Shown here: piece by piece, positions 48,977 to 57,950 of the stretch
Numbering within the stretch: position 1 is the first letter of the stretch
Layout of the letters: each line of letters begins with the position of its first letter
Assembly: GCF_000017405.1 (NCBI RefSeq)
Contig: NC_009667.1
Span: 2,823,298-2,887,297 of the forward strand
Direction of reading: 5' to 3'
DNA from: Brucella anthropi ATCC 49188
GTDB lineage: Bacteria; Pseudomonadota; Alphaproteobacteria; Rhizobiales; Rhizobiaceae
Length of the DNA stretch: 64,000 nt
Notes under the pieces: generated by a model
Seen by the model: only the letters and a program-made list of their open reading frames with translations
Database searches by the model: none
Told to the model about the DNA's origin: nothing
Made by a program: the position numbers and the translations under genes

Positions 48977-50662
48977 TCACAGTGTTTGCGTACGGTCCCA
49001 TTCTTGAACCAAGGCTTCAATTCTCCGCTCTGCAGCGGCAATCATTGGAGTATAACGCCCGTTTTCAAAGCCCCAAAGCGTTGACGTCACGTTCTCCTTA
49101 TGGCCAGCAAGAAATGGCAAGGCCAAAACAACTCGAAGACCTTCACAGCGCTCTAAATATTTATCAATGGTATTTGTGGCGACATCCGTATCGAGCGGAT
49201 TCCATTGCGATAAAACTTCCAGAGCACGTTTATTATATATATTAAAAACGCAACTCATCATCTTGTCGATAGTAACGTAAGTACGATCACCAACATGCTC
49301 AACAGCGAGAATCTTCGTATCAGGATGAACATCTGCCATCAAACCTGAAAATATATCCCAATCTGAATTACGCGCATTAAGATACTCATTGACTTCATGA
49401 AAGGTAACATTAAAATTCTTTGGAAGATCAACATCATCTTCAATGACTGTCATCTTGGCTATATCATTTGCGAGAGCATATCGTGACAACGCACTAAAGC
49501 TGCATCCGCAGCCAATCCAACTAGAACTATGACGAATGCCATCGAATAGTTCACAACCATCCGGCAGCAACTGACCTATCATTCTGCGCCGTTCTATTGT
49601 TTCCGGCAGCGAAAGCGCTAAAAAATCACTCTTTCTGGCGACATAGATTGGACGATTGAGAATAACATTGGCTGGAACAACTCCAATTGCCGCCAGAAAG
49701 CGATCCATCATAAAATTGAAACGTGCAGCGCTCACAGAAACAGCGGATTCAAGGGCTTTATTTGTAGCTTCCAAATTACTTAGCATCTCTGATGCAGATA
49801 CAATCATATCATCAATTGACCCTTCCTTGAAAAATTTCACCGCACCTTCAAGTTCAGGGTATTCGTTCTGATCTGATGTTCCTTCAGAAAGAACCGGAAC
49901 CCCTAAAGAAATACACTCGCATATACGAGGCATTTCTAACAAAGCGCCCTCATAATAATGAATATTAATAACAGCTCGAGCTTCTTGGATAACAGCATAA
50001 AGCTCGCTGCCAAATAGATCGTTACATACTTTTACGTTATATTTCTCCTGCAGTTTCTCTAGAAATCTGCGCCGCCTCTCGCTGCTTAAGCTATCGCCAT
50101 AAAATACAAAGTCATATTTTTTGGACCTTGCACTACCCGCAACAGCCTCATTCGGCAACGCACCAATAGGCAGATAATGCACATCTGGATATCTCACCCC
50201 ATTTTGGGCCAAGAAATCAATATTTGTTAAAGAATACTCAATTACCCCCAAAGATTCTTTTAGGGCATTCATATATTGTGGAGTAAACCACCTTGAACTC
50301 ACCGATTGCTCGAGCTGAAAGATCATACGTTTATTTGCTGGAGGGAGATGTTTAAACATTTGCGCACATAGAACTATATAAAAATCGTGATTAAAACTCT
50401 TTAAAGAGTATGTTACGATTTCACTTTCGATCCCGTGACTTGCTAGACGCTCAGATATTGCCCGAGCGATGAAAAGGGTGTGCGGCGTACACAGAATCCC
50501 CCAAACGATGCCATTTCCATTTGCGAGCCGCTTACGCAATTTCACATGATGATACTCGCGCCCGTACCATTTCAGGCGTTTAAACAGTCCTGAAACATCC
50601 CCGCGAGCCAGATAGCGAAACGCGTTAGTCAACTGCCTAAAGCGGCTGGCAAGTTTTGGCAT
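48977..50662 (-). CDS. glycosyltransferase with GT25-type C-terminal domain
   Basis: 561 residues. The N-terminal 330 resemble DUF3880/GT4-like transferases with Rossmann-type segments (KYDFVFYGDSLSSERRRRF; MPRICECISLGVPVLSEGTS). The last 210 residues match the LPS glycosyltransferase family 25: IYVARKSDFLALSLPETIER at the start and AKMTVIEDDVDLPKNFNVTF with the metal-binding EDD. One protein may therefore add two sugars in a row. Convergent with the 585-residue enzyme, downstream of wzt; between wzt and this gene lies a run of nine C's. Confidence 0.78.
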   Translation of the reverse strand: MPKLASRFRQLTNAFRYLARGDVSGLFKRLKWYGREYHHVKLRKRLANGNGIVWGILCTPHTLFIARAISERLASHGIESEIVTYSLKSFNHDFYIVLCAQMFKHLPPANKRMIFQLEQSVSSRWFTPQYMNALKESLGVIEYSLTNIDFLAQNGVRYPDVHYLPIGALPNEAVAGSARSKKYDFVFYGDSLSSERRRRFLEKLQEKYNVKVCNDLFGSELYAVIQEARAVINIHYYEGALLEMPRICECISLGVPVLSEGTSDQNEYPELEGAVKFFKEGSIDDMIVSASEMLSNLEATNKALESAVSVSAARFNFMMDRFLAAIGVVPANVILNRPIYVARKSDFLALSLPETIERRRMIGQLLPDGCELFDGIRHSSSWIGCGCSFSALSRYALANDIAKMTVIEDDVDLPKNFNVTFHEVNEYLNARNSDWDIFSGLMADVHPDTKILAVEHVGDRTYVTIDKMMSCVFNIYNKRALEVLSQWNPLDTDVATNTIDKYLERCEGLRVVLALPFLAGHKENVTSTLWGFENGRYTPMIAAAERRIEALVQEWDRTQTL

Positions 50663-50703
50663 GGCTATTCAATAACCTCACAACAGTACGAAAGATTAAC
50701 TCA

Positions 50704-50712
50704 CCCCCCCCC
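50704..50712. repeat. nine-base C tract between wzt and glycosyltransferase
   Basis: CCCCCCCCC upstream of the glycosyltransferase start at 50662 (G9 in the coding sense). Such tracts change length by slipped pairing and can alter expression when they lie in a leader. The rest of 50663-50782 contains no gene. Confidence 0.5.
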
Positions 50713-50782
50713 AAGATCGACGGTGGTCTCGCAGGCCATTCGTTCAACCGGCCTTCACGTTTCAATAGATAGCTTCATTCTG

Positions 50783-51526
50783 TCATCCACCAAAATAAGT
50801 CGTCAGCACCTCACCAGGAGATCCATCCATTTTAACTCGCCCATGTTCGAGCCAGATAATTCTATTACAGTTCTTTTCCATCAAATCTTTTGAATGGCTT
50901 GCGAGAACGAGTATTTTTGTAGAATCGACCAGATCGCGCATTCGCGCATTCGCGCGTTCTTTAAAATCCTCGTCACCGGTTGAAAGCCATTCATCCATTA
51001 TCAGAATTTCTGGTCTAACAGCCGTCGAAGTTGCAAATGCAAGCCGTAACTGCATACCAGACGAATAAGTGCGGAACGGAACATCCAAGAACTCTCCAAG
51101 TCCCGAAAACTCCGCTATCTGATCGAACTTCTCAGCAATCTCCTCAGGTGACATACCCATCATTGCGGAGCGGAGACGAATATTTTCCCGCCCCGTGGCA
51201 TCCGGATCTATTCCCAAGTTGATATTGATCAAAGACACACAGTGGCCATTAATCACTGAACTTCCATGTGTAGGCGTATAAATACCCGACAAGACACGCA
51301 GTAGAGTCGTTTTTCCCGATCCGTTGTGACCGATTAGTCCAATGCGATCTCCATCCCTGAACGTCATAGATACATTATCAAGGCCCCGCACAATCACCAG
51401 ACGATCACTTCGTCGTTCGATTTTTCCACCTGTAGCGATGCTAAGAACTCTATTCTTGAGCGAACGGCTTGTCGAATTATAAATAGGGAACTCGACACTC
51501 ACATTCTGAAGATGAATCAAACTCAT
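50783..51526 (-). CDS. wzt: O-polysaccharide ABC exporter, ATP-binding subunit
   Basis: 247 residues. Walker A GLIGHNGSGKTTLLRVLSG, signature TYSSGMQLRLAFATSTAV, Walker B EILIMDEWLSTGDEDFKERA. This pattern, with YSSGM as the signature, marks the Wzt/KpsT/TagH group that exports lipid-linked polysaccharide. No C-terminal carbohydrate-binding domain is present, so the polymer's end need not be recognised by a modification. Four bases after wzm, clearly cotranscribed. Confidence 0.95.
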   Translation of the reverse strand: MSLIHLQNVSVEFPIYNSTSRSLKNRVLSIATGGKIERRSDRLVIVRGLDNVSMTFRDGDRIGLIGHNGSGKTTLLRVLSGIYTPTHGSSVINGHCVSLININLGIDPDATGRENIRLRSAMMGMSPEEIAEKFDQIAEFSGLGEFLDVPFRTYSSGMQLRLAFATSTAVRPEILIMDEWLSTGDEDFKERANARMRDLVDSTKILVLASHSKDLMEKNCNRIIWLEHGRVKMDGSPGEVLTTYFGG

Positions 51527-51529
51527 TTT

Positions 51530-52381
51530 CTACAACCAATACGCTACGCGCCAACGATACCGCCCGAAGAATACAACTGCGACAATCCAGCCGATTATCG
51601 CGCATGCAGCCCCAAAGATCCAATCAAGCAAGGATGGCGGGGAGCCGAATAGTGGAGCCCTTACAAGTTCTATAAAGTGATAAAATGGGTTCAATTCAAT
51701 GAATGCCCGGGAGACATGATCAGGTAGAATCTTAACCATCCACATGATGGGCGTAGCGTAGAATAGTACTTGTAGAATATTTGTTACAACTTGGGTCATA
51801 TCGCGGAATCTCGCGCACAAAGTAGCCAGAATGAGCATCATCCACGATAGGTTGAGACACAATAGGAGAAAACCAGGAATGGCCCAAAGCGCATTGAAAC
51901 TGATCATTCTACCCAAAATAAGAAGAAGAACGGGAAAAATAATAATATTATGGGCGAATATTATCACATTTCTCCACACAGCTCGCATAATATGAGTAAA
52001 CAAAGGCATTCTAACTTGCAGAATTATTCCGTCTGAAGAGGTAAAAGTTGTGCATCCCTCACTCAGACACGTTGAGATAAAGCCCCAAGTAATAACACCA
52101 GCACAAAGATACGGCAGAAACTCACGCATCTCGCTTTGAAAAAGCGTTCCAAAAATCAAACCAAGCGCACCGATGAATACAGCCATATTCAAGGTCAGCC
52201 AGAATGCACCGACACGGGAGCGACGATAGCGCTGCGCCACATCCTGCCATCCGAAAATCAAAGCCAACCGATATTTTAATAGAGCTTCCGAAATGTCACG
52301 AAGAGCGACTTTAGCTCCTTTTGTTGGCTCGGCTATTACAACCTCACGGGCCGCATTTACTGCGGAAATGTCGGTACTCAT
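51530..52381 (-). CDS. wzm: O-polysaccharide ABC exporter, membrane subunit
   Basis: 283 residues with six hydrophobic segments (for example MAVFIGALGLIFGTLF and VLFYATPIMWMVKILP). N-terminal RYRLALIFGWQDVAQRYRRS is the usual cytoplasmic start of Wzm/KpsM permeases. With Wzt it carries undecaprenyl-linked O-polysaccharide across the inner membrane, so polymer assembly here should be of the ABC-dependent kind, in which chains are completed in the cytoplasm. Confidence 0.93.
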   Translation of the reverse strand: MSTDISAVNAAREVVIAEPTKGAKVALRDISEALLKYRLALIFGWQDVAQRYRRSRVGAFWLTLNMAVFIGALGLIFGTLFQSEMREFLPYLCAGVITWGFISTCLSEGCTTFTSSDGIILQVRMPLFTHIMRAVWRNVIIFAHNIIIFPVLLLILGRMISFNALWAIPGFLLLCLNLSWMMLILATLCARFRDMTQVVTNILQVLFYATPIMWMVKILPDHVSRAFIELNPFYHFIELVRAPLFGSPPSLLDWIFGAACAIIGWIVAVVFFGRYRWRVAYWL

Positions 52382-52655
52382 GATTTTATCCGGGCCAATC
52401 TTCTATTTGTCACGAATGCCACTTCCTCGAATAAATTTTTACCATTGCATTGTACGGTAATTGAAGAAATAGCTATCCCAAGTCAACTACTTGGTTTCCA
52501 CCAAATAAGGTTCTTTTGGGGCGCTATGCCCCATTCATCTCCCCCATCGCACTACCTTTCGGTACAAATAAACGAACATTCTTCAATCGTTTTGATTAGG
52601 AGCTCCTTCCCCTCAGAGGCAGTTCGAGATATGTAGCCCTTCAGCTTTCGAACTT

Positions 52656-53510
52656 TCAGCGATACTTCACGCTAACCGATTCGGTATTGATGACGAAATC
52701 CCACCGAAACCCGTTTCTGCCCTGCTCCCATCGGTAACCGTAAGGATTGCAGACAATGCGGCTTTGGCCGATCTGAACGTCGAAAGCATGATGCGTGTGG
52801 CCACAGATCCACAGATCTGGGGCTTGGTCGGAATGAAGGATGACATTGAAGGCTTCGGCACCGCATGCGAACAGATAATTTGCATCTTGCCCCATATAGA
52901 CCGGCGGTGTGCAATCTGGATGCGGCATATGGTGGGTCAACACCACGGTGCGGCCATCAAACGCTTCTGCCAGCTTTTGTCGAATATAAGCTGCATCTGA
53001 ACGATGCAGGTCGAGCATGTTTTCAGGCGTGAAGCGATTGCCATCTTGCATGTAGATTGCATGAAAATCGTTGAGCATCTGACGCGCCATCAACATTCGC
53101 TGTCGTAGATCAGACTTCGCGGCGAGTTTCATCTCAAAATCGACCCATAAGCTTGCGCCAATGAAGCGAATGTTGTCGATAATCACCGTATCGGCATCGA
53201 GACAATAAAACCGTTGCGGCCATTGCTGAGAAGGAGTTTCGATTGCCTTGATGGTCTGCCTATCGCTTTCAAGCGAACGATCCCGATCACCGATAAGCCA
53301 TTTGTTCTGATAGAATTCATGATTTCCGGGGACATAGATAATGGGCTTTTCGTAGCGCCTGATCAGGAATTCCAGTGTTATGTGAATATCTGGAGCCGCA
53401 TTAAGATCGCCAGCAATCATAATCACATCGCAATCCGGTGCTTCTTCCCGTGGTGGATAGGCAACATCCTGCAGTTCATTATGCACATCAGACCAGATCC
53501 AGAGTTTCAT
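52656..53510 (-). CDS. calcineurin-like metallophosphoesterase
   Basis: 284 residues. All five metal-binding blocks are visible: WIWSDVHNEL, VIMIAGDLNAAPD, YVPGNHEFYQNKW, VVLTHHMPHP and WICGHTHHAF. No signal peptide or membrane segment, so it acts in the cytoplasm. Substrate unknown. Codon use looks like that of the chromosomal backbone, in contrast to the glycan genes before it. The 52382-52655 stretch to its right of wzm holds no gene. A hairpin (CGTCTCTG...CAGAGACG) lies upstream at 53583-53608. Confidence 0.85.
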   Translation of the reverse strand: MKLWIWSDVHNELQDVAYPPREEAPDCDVIMIAGDLNAAPDIHITLEFLIRRYEKPIIYVPGNHEFYQNKWLIGDRDRSLESDRQTIKAIETPSQQWPQRFYCLDADTVIIDNIRFIGASLWVDFEMKLAAKSDLRQRMLMARQMLNDFHAIYMQDGNRFTPENMLDLHRSDAAYIRQKLAEAFDGRTVVLTHHMPHPDCTPPVYMGQDANYLFACGAEAFNVILHSDQAPDLWICGHTHHAFDVQIGQSRIVCNPYGYRWEQGRNGFRWDFVINTESVSVKYR

Positions 53511-53734
53511 GCCATTCTCCCCTTATTCCTATCCGTATTATCGAAGCCGCTTTCGTGTCAGGTTTTCCAAGACAGACCCTCGCGTCTCTGGCGGACGTGC
53601 AGAGACGTCCACACCAGCTGCCATGTCGGTTGGTATGTGCTGTCTGATCAGTTGTGAGCGCTACGAACAGCCCACCTTTTCTTTTGTGAATGATGCCGCG
53701 AGATAAGCTTCTTTATTGATAGGAGCGGACCGAG

Positions 53735-54193
53735 ATGATTGGAGATCGCGCTGATGCCATGCTTGAAGACATGGATGAAGCCAGGCATGAGGGAAAGTAC
53801 CATCGGATCGAGGTGATTACCGGCCGGCGTCAGCGGCGCAATTGGACTGACGAGGAGAAGGCACGGATCCTTGCGGAAAGCGCGGAACCTGATGTGAACA
53901 TCTCAGCCGTTGCCCGGCGCTGGGGCGTCAATCGCGGCTTGCTGAACGTCTGGCGCCGGGACGCTGGGCTGACGTCTCAACGATCCGCGAGGGTCAGTGC
54001 GCAACAGGCGATGTTCGTGCCGGTGACGGTGACTGGCGATCAAGCGTCGGTCCCAGGCTCGCCGCCAGATGTGGCCCACTTTGGCGTCGGTCGAATTGAG
54101 GTCGAGATTGCTGGCGCGCGCATGACGGTTATTGGCCCGATAGCACCAGAACTGGCGCAAGCGATGGTGGCGGCCTTGCGAGGTCGCCGGTGA
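53735..54193 (+). CDS. tnpA: IS66 element 3 TnpA
   Basis: 152 residues; HTH in WTDEEKARILAESAEPDVNI and SAVARRWGVNRGLLNVWRRD. The ATG at 53735 has GGAG upstream. First gene of the element. Confidence 0.92.
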   Translation: MIGDRADAMLEDMDEARHEGKYHRIEVITGRRQRRNWTDEEKARILAESAEPDVNISAVARRWGVNRGLLNVWRRDAGLTSQRSARVSAQQAMFVPVTVTGDQASVPGSPPDVAHFGVGRIEVEIAGARMTVIGPIAPELAQAMVAALRGRR

Positions 54194-54546
54194 TCGGCGT
54201 TTCGCCGAGTGGCGTGAAGATCATGGTGGCAACGCAACCGGTCGACTTCCGGCGCGGCATGAATGGCCTTGTGGCGTTGGTGGCGTCAGCACTTATGGCC
54301 GATCCCTATTGTGGCGACGTGTTTGTGTTCCGCGCCAGGCGTCTGGATCGGCTTCGCTGCATTTACTGGGATGGGTCAGGCATGATCCTGGCGACGAAGT
54401 GGTTGGAAAGCGGAAAGTTTGTTTGGCCCCCGATCCGCGATGGTGCAATACAGATGAGTGCCCAGGAGTTCTCGCTTTTGCTGGCGGGCATTGACTGGAC
54501 GCGGGTCAGGCGAAACGCGGTGAGACGCCCCTCAAAAACAGGCTGA
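54190..54546 (+). CDS. tnpB: IS66 element 3 TnpB
   Basis: 118 residues, VKIMVATQPVDFRRGMNGLV and VFRARRLDRLRCIYWDGSGM, the IS66 Orf2 family. Overlaps tnpA by four bases. Confidence 0.96.
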   Translation: MIGVSPSGVKIMVATQPVDFRRGMNGLVALVASALMADPYCGDVFVFRARRLDRLRCIYWDGSGMILATKWLESGKFVWPPIRDGAIQMSAQEFSLLLAGIDWTRVRRNAVRRPSKTG

Positions 54547-54594
54547 TCCTATTGGTTTTGCTTGAAAATTCAGGCTGATATGGTAGGGTCAGTC

Positions 54595-56169
54595 ATGCTG
54601 CTTCGACCCGATCCCTTGCCCCAGGATGCTGCGCAATTGACCCGGATTATTCTCTCGCTCGACGAAGAGAATGCCGATCTCAAAGCGCGTGTTGCCTTCC
54701 TTGAGCGCCAGCTCTTCGGGACGAAGTCGGAGAAGATGACGATCATCGATCCGGCCCAGGCAACGCTCGACCTGGGCGATCTAAGCGATATTCCCGTTGC
54801 AGCCAATGACGATGCCGCACCGGTCGGTGAAGACAAAACACAGGCACGGCGGTCACCTGCCCGCAATATCGGCCGCTTGCCGAAGCATCTTCCGCGCCAT
54901 GAAGAGATCATCGAGCCGGAGAGCAAGATTTGCCCCTGCTGTTCGTTCGAACTGCATTGCATCGGCACGGACGTCAGCGAGGCGCTCGACATCGTACCTG
55001 CTGTTGTCCGGGTCAAACGGACGATCCGGCCGCGCTATGCATGCCGGGCCTGTGAGAGTGCCATCGTGCAAGCACCTGCACCGGCGCGCGTGATGGACGG
55101 TGGCATGGTGACCACTGCGTTTGCCGCGCATGTCGCTGTTTCGAAGTTTGCCTGGCATCTCCCGCTCAATCGACAGGCGCAAATGCTGGCCTCCTGCGGT
55201 GTCATCATCGATCGCGGTACGCTTGGCGCCTGGGTGATGCGGGTCGCCTGGTGGCTGGAGCTTCTCTATGACGCGCTTACCGCCTTTATCCGCTCGCAGC
55301 CGAGAGTGTTCTGTGACGAGACGCCGTTGCCCCGGCTCGAGCCGGGCCGCAAACGAACCAAGGTCTGCCAGTTATGGGCGCAGGCGGTTGACGACCGTCC
55401 CTGGAATGGTCCGGCACCGCCGGCTGTGGCCTATATCTTTACCGAAAGCCGCAGCGCCCGCGAGATCGAGGGACAATTGTCGTCGTTTACCGGCGTGCTT
55501 CAAGTCGATGGATACCAAGCCTATAAAACCATGGTCAAACGTCGGGGCAAGAGCAATGTCGCACCCATGCGGCTAGCCTTCTGCCTTGCCCATGCCCGGC
55601 GCAAGTTCGTTGATGTCGTCAAGCTGACGGGTTCTTCGGAGGCTTTGTCGATCCTTGCCAGGATTGCGGAAATCTATCGGATCGAAGCAAAACTGCGCGG
55701 CGAAAGCGCCGATACCCGGCTCGTCGTGAGACGTCGCGAGGCAGCTCCAGTCATGAGGGAGCTGAAGGCCCACCTCACCGAACTGCGCGACGAGGTGTCG
55801 GCGAAATCGGCACTTGGCAAGGCCGTCAGCTACACGCTCAACCATTGGAGCGGGTTGACAGCCTGCCTTGATGATGGCCGGATCGAGGTCGACTCCAATG
55901 TGGTCGAGCGTTCAATGAAATCCGTGGCCCTGACGAGGAAGAATTCGTTGTTCGTGGGCAACGAGCGGGGTGGAAAGACTTTCGCTGTCCTCGCATCGCT
56001 CGTCAACACCTGTAAACTGAATGGTGTGGACCCCGAGGTCTGGCTTGCCGATGTGCTGGAGCGCATCATCTCCGGCAAAGTGAAAGCCAACGAAATGGAA
56101 AGTCTCCTGCCGTGGGCCTGGAAGGCTGAGCGTGAAGCGATGACGCAGCAGGAGCGACGGGCGGCATGA
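54595..56169 (+). CDS. tnpC: IS66 element 3 transposase TnpC
   Basis: About 524 residues from the ATG at 54595, which follows AGGG by seven bases; open frame extends to 54562. Leucine zipper (LDEENADLKARVAFLERQLF), zinc finger (SKICPCCSFELHCIGTDVSE), DDE core (FCDETPLPRLEPG, GVLQVDGYQAYKTM) and the ending EMESLLPWAWKAEREAMTQQ. Intact. Confidence 0.95.
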   Translation: MLLRPDPLPQDAAQLTRIILSLDEENADLKARVAFLERQLFGTKSEKMTIIDPAQATLDLGDLSDIPVAANDDAAPVGEDKTQARRSPARNIGRLPKHLPRHEEIIEPESKICPCCSFELHCIGTDVSEALDIVPAVVRVKRTIRPRYACRACESAIVQAPAPARVMDGGMVTTAFAAHVAVSKFAWHLPLNRQAQMLASCGVIIDRGTLGAWVMRVAWWLELLYDALTAFIRSQPRVFCDETPLPRLEPGRKRTKVCQLWAQAVDDRPWNGPAPPAVAYIFTESRSAREIEGQLSSFTGVLQVDGYQAYKTMVKRRGKSNVAPMRLAFCLAHARRKFVDVVKLTGSSEALSILARIAEIYRIEAKLRGESADTRLVVRRREAAPVMRELKAHLTELRDEVSAKSALGKAVSYTLNHWSGLTACLDDGRIEVDSNVVERSMKSVALTRKNSLFVGNERGGKTFAVLASLVNTCKLNGVDPEVWLADVLERIISGKVKANEMESLLPWAWKAEREAMTQQERRAA

Positions 56170-56729
56170 TGCACAACAGCCAGGCGACGACGGCACGACC
56201 GAAGCTCGATGACGAGGGGTTCGAAGCCTTTATCAGGGCACGTCGTCCGGCATCGCCAATCTGGTCAATGAGCGGTCTCGATGGTTATCTTACGGCTCTC
56301 ATCATCGGCCCGAAGTTCATCGACCCACGCAAATGGATCCCGGAACTGACTGGCCCGGACGCCCTGAACCTGCCGATGGAAACAACCGAACATCGGGCCG
56401 TGCAGACGATCGTTGCGGAATATAACCGTATCTCCGCGAACCTTTCCGAAACCCCGAAAGACCACAGGCCCAGGTTCACCAGGATCGATGACCAAACCTT
56501 TGATCCGTTCGATTGGGACCTCTGCTTTTTGCTGGCAACAGGATACGCGCCGAGGCTTTGGCAGCCGGTTCTTCGCGGTCATGCCGGGACTGGCGATATC
56601 ATTGCGCCAATTCGAAAGCTCGGAGAGACAAAACGCAAAGCCACCCGCAAGGACGTCACTGACGTCGCCGAAGCACTTGTCAATATCCGGACCTACTTTA
56701 TGCCGAAGCGGGCAAAGCAGAAGTTCTGA
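56166..56729 (+). CDS. UPF0149 (YecA/YgfB)-like passenger protein of IS66
   Basis: 187 residues. SPIWSMSGLDGYLTALIIGP and FDWDLCFLLATGYAPRLWQP are typical of the UPF0149 family, proteins of unclear function that recur next to IS66 tnpC. Starts within the tnpC stop and lies inside the terminal repeats, so it moves with the element. The charged C-terminus (KLGETKRKATRKDVTDVAEA) may bind nucleic acid; inference. Confidence 0.85.
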   Translation: MMHNSQATTARPKLDDEGFEAFIRARRPASPIWSMSGLDGYLTALIIGPKFIDPRKWIPELTGPDALNLPMETTEHRAVQTIVAEYNRISANLSETPKDHRPRFTRIDDQTFDPFDWDLCFLLATGYAPRLWQPVLRGHAGTGDIIAPIRKLGETKRKATRKDVTDVAEALVNIRTYFMPKRAKQKF

Positions 56730-56802
56730 CTGACAGCCAAAACCCATTCCGTCAATCACGAAAGACGTGGGCTATTCGTTGCGCTCACAGTCAATGCCAT
56801 GG

Positions 56803-56815
56803 CGGGGGGATTACC
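56803..56815. repeat. orphan IS3 right-end fragment
   Basis: CGGGGGGATTACC is identical to the last 13 bases of the IS3 copies at 22670 and 44921, without any IS3 body. It stands 14 bases past the right end of IS66 element 3 and just before the glycan cluster. Could be the footprint of a deleted third IS3 copy. Confidence 0.5.
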
Positions 56816-56862
56816 CCGTTTACACTGCGGGTGGCCAGTGCTATATCGCGCCGGGCTTTATC

Positions 56863-57564
56863 ATGACAGCGGGATTCTATAGGATGCATAGCGATCAGCC
56901 GAGTGCTGCATGTTTTTCAGAGATTTCGCTCGATGGCGTAAAAGGCGTTCTGACGGATCTTGATGGAACGCTTTATGCCTATAAGCCCTGTCACCAATAT
57001 GCGTTGAAAACTGCCTTTGAGTATGCATCTTATGGGCTGGAACAGGAAGCATTCTTTAATCTTTACCGAAATGCACGCAATCGAGTCACAGCGCGTCTAG
57101 CTAGCCAAGGCGCTGGAAGATCTCGGCTATTTGCCTTTCAGCTTATGGGGGAGGAGCTGGGATGGCGCGCACCCTTTCTGGCTGCGCGTGAGCTTGATCG
57201 TATTTATTGGCAGTCTTTTATCGAACATATGACAGCAGATCAGGAGGCGTTGCGGCTCCTTGAGCGTTGCAATGATGCAGATATACCGGTTTGTGTTGTT
57301 ACTGATATGACGGTGCATGTGCAGATCGACAAGCTAAAGCGTCTGCGGTTGGAAAATAGGATCACGCATCTAGTGACATCTGAAGAAACCGGCGTTGAAA
57401 AGCCAGATCCTCGTATGTTTGAAGCCGGATTACGCAAGCTGGGGATTGGCGCTTTTGAAGCCATTATGCTTGGGGACGATCTGCGCAAAGATATACAGGG
57501 GGCTTCCGCTCTTGGCATTCGGCCCTATCTAGTCTGCCTTGATAAACCGGAAGAAGCATCGTGA
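56863..57564 (+). CDS. HAD-family phosphatase
   Basis: About 233 residues. Motif I is GVLTDLDGTLYAYK (nucleophile Asp near residue 32), motif II CVVTDMTVHVQIDKLKRL, the motif III Lys in EETGVEKPDPRMFEAGLRKL, and motif IV EAIMLGDDLRKDIQGASALG, with the cap between I and II. Such enzymes dephosphorylate small sugar or polyol phosphates. First gene of the eight-gene cluster; gtrA starts inside its stop codon. The start is uncertain: the frame is open back to the IS66 end, and ATGs at 56863 and 56884 both lack a strong ribosome site. Confidence 0.85.
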   Translation: MTAGFYRMHSDQPSAACFSEISLDGVKGVLTDLDGTLYAYKPCHQYALKTAFEYASYGLEQEAFFNLYRNARNRVTARLASQGAGRSRLFAFQLMGEELGWRAPFLAARELDRIYWQSFIEHMTADQEALRLLERCNDADIPVCVVTDMTVHVQIDKLKRLRLENRITHLVTSEETGVEKPDPRMFEAGLRKLGIGAFEAIMLGDDLRKDIQGASALGIRPYLVCLDKPEEAS

Positions 57565-57950
57565 TTGCGCAACGGATTATGACAACGCCACTAATGCGCT
57601 TTCTCATCGTGGGCGGTGCCTCGACTTTTATCAACTATCTGGTCTTTACGGGCTTATATTCCGGTAAGATGCTGGGCTATATGCCTGCTTCTGCTATGGG
57701 GTTTTTAGTAGGTTTGGCTTTTGGCTATATATTTAACAAACGTTGGACTTTTGGAGCTACAGCGCCTTCTAGTCCTAGTATTATTGCTGGCTATATCGTT
57801 GTATATATGACATCTTTGTGCTTGGGGCTTCTCGCTATTCACGTATTAGTTGCTTACGCACGGATCAACCCGCTCGTTGCGAACGGAATGTCTATCATTC
57901 TGACAACCTGCACAAACTTCATCGGCACAAGATATCTAGTATTCCGGTAA
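57561..57950 (+). CDS. gtrA: GtrA-type membrane protein (lipid-linked sugar flippase)
   Basis: 129 residues with four predicted helices, the GtrA/DPMS3 family size. The start LMRFLIVGGASTFINYLVFT and the loop LVGLAFGYIFNKRWTFGATA match the family signature (NF..N..WTF). In Gtr systems GtrA flips undecaprenyl-phosphate-glucose, or another sugar, across the inner membrane. GTG start overlapping the HAD stop; its stop overlaps the next gene. The presence of GtrB-like and GT-C proteins in the same run supports the role. Confidence 0.9.
   Translation: MIAQRIMTTPLMRFLIVGGASTFINYLVFTGLYSGKMLGYMPASAMGFLVGLAFGYIFNKRWTFGATAPSSPSIIAGYIVVYMTSLCLGLLAIHVLVAYARINPLVANGMSIILTTCTNFIGTRYLVFR

Larger units (their letters stand above)
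53654..56788 (+). mobile_element. IS66-family element 3 with passenger gene
   Basis: 3135 bp. Ends GTGAGCGCTACGAACAGCCC and, inward, GTGAGCGCAACGAATAGCCC. The eight bases outside (GATCAGTT and AGTCAATG) do not match, so no target duplication. It carries tnpA-tnpB-tnpC and, within the ends, a UPF0149-like gene. Confidence 0.93.
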
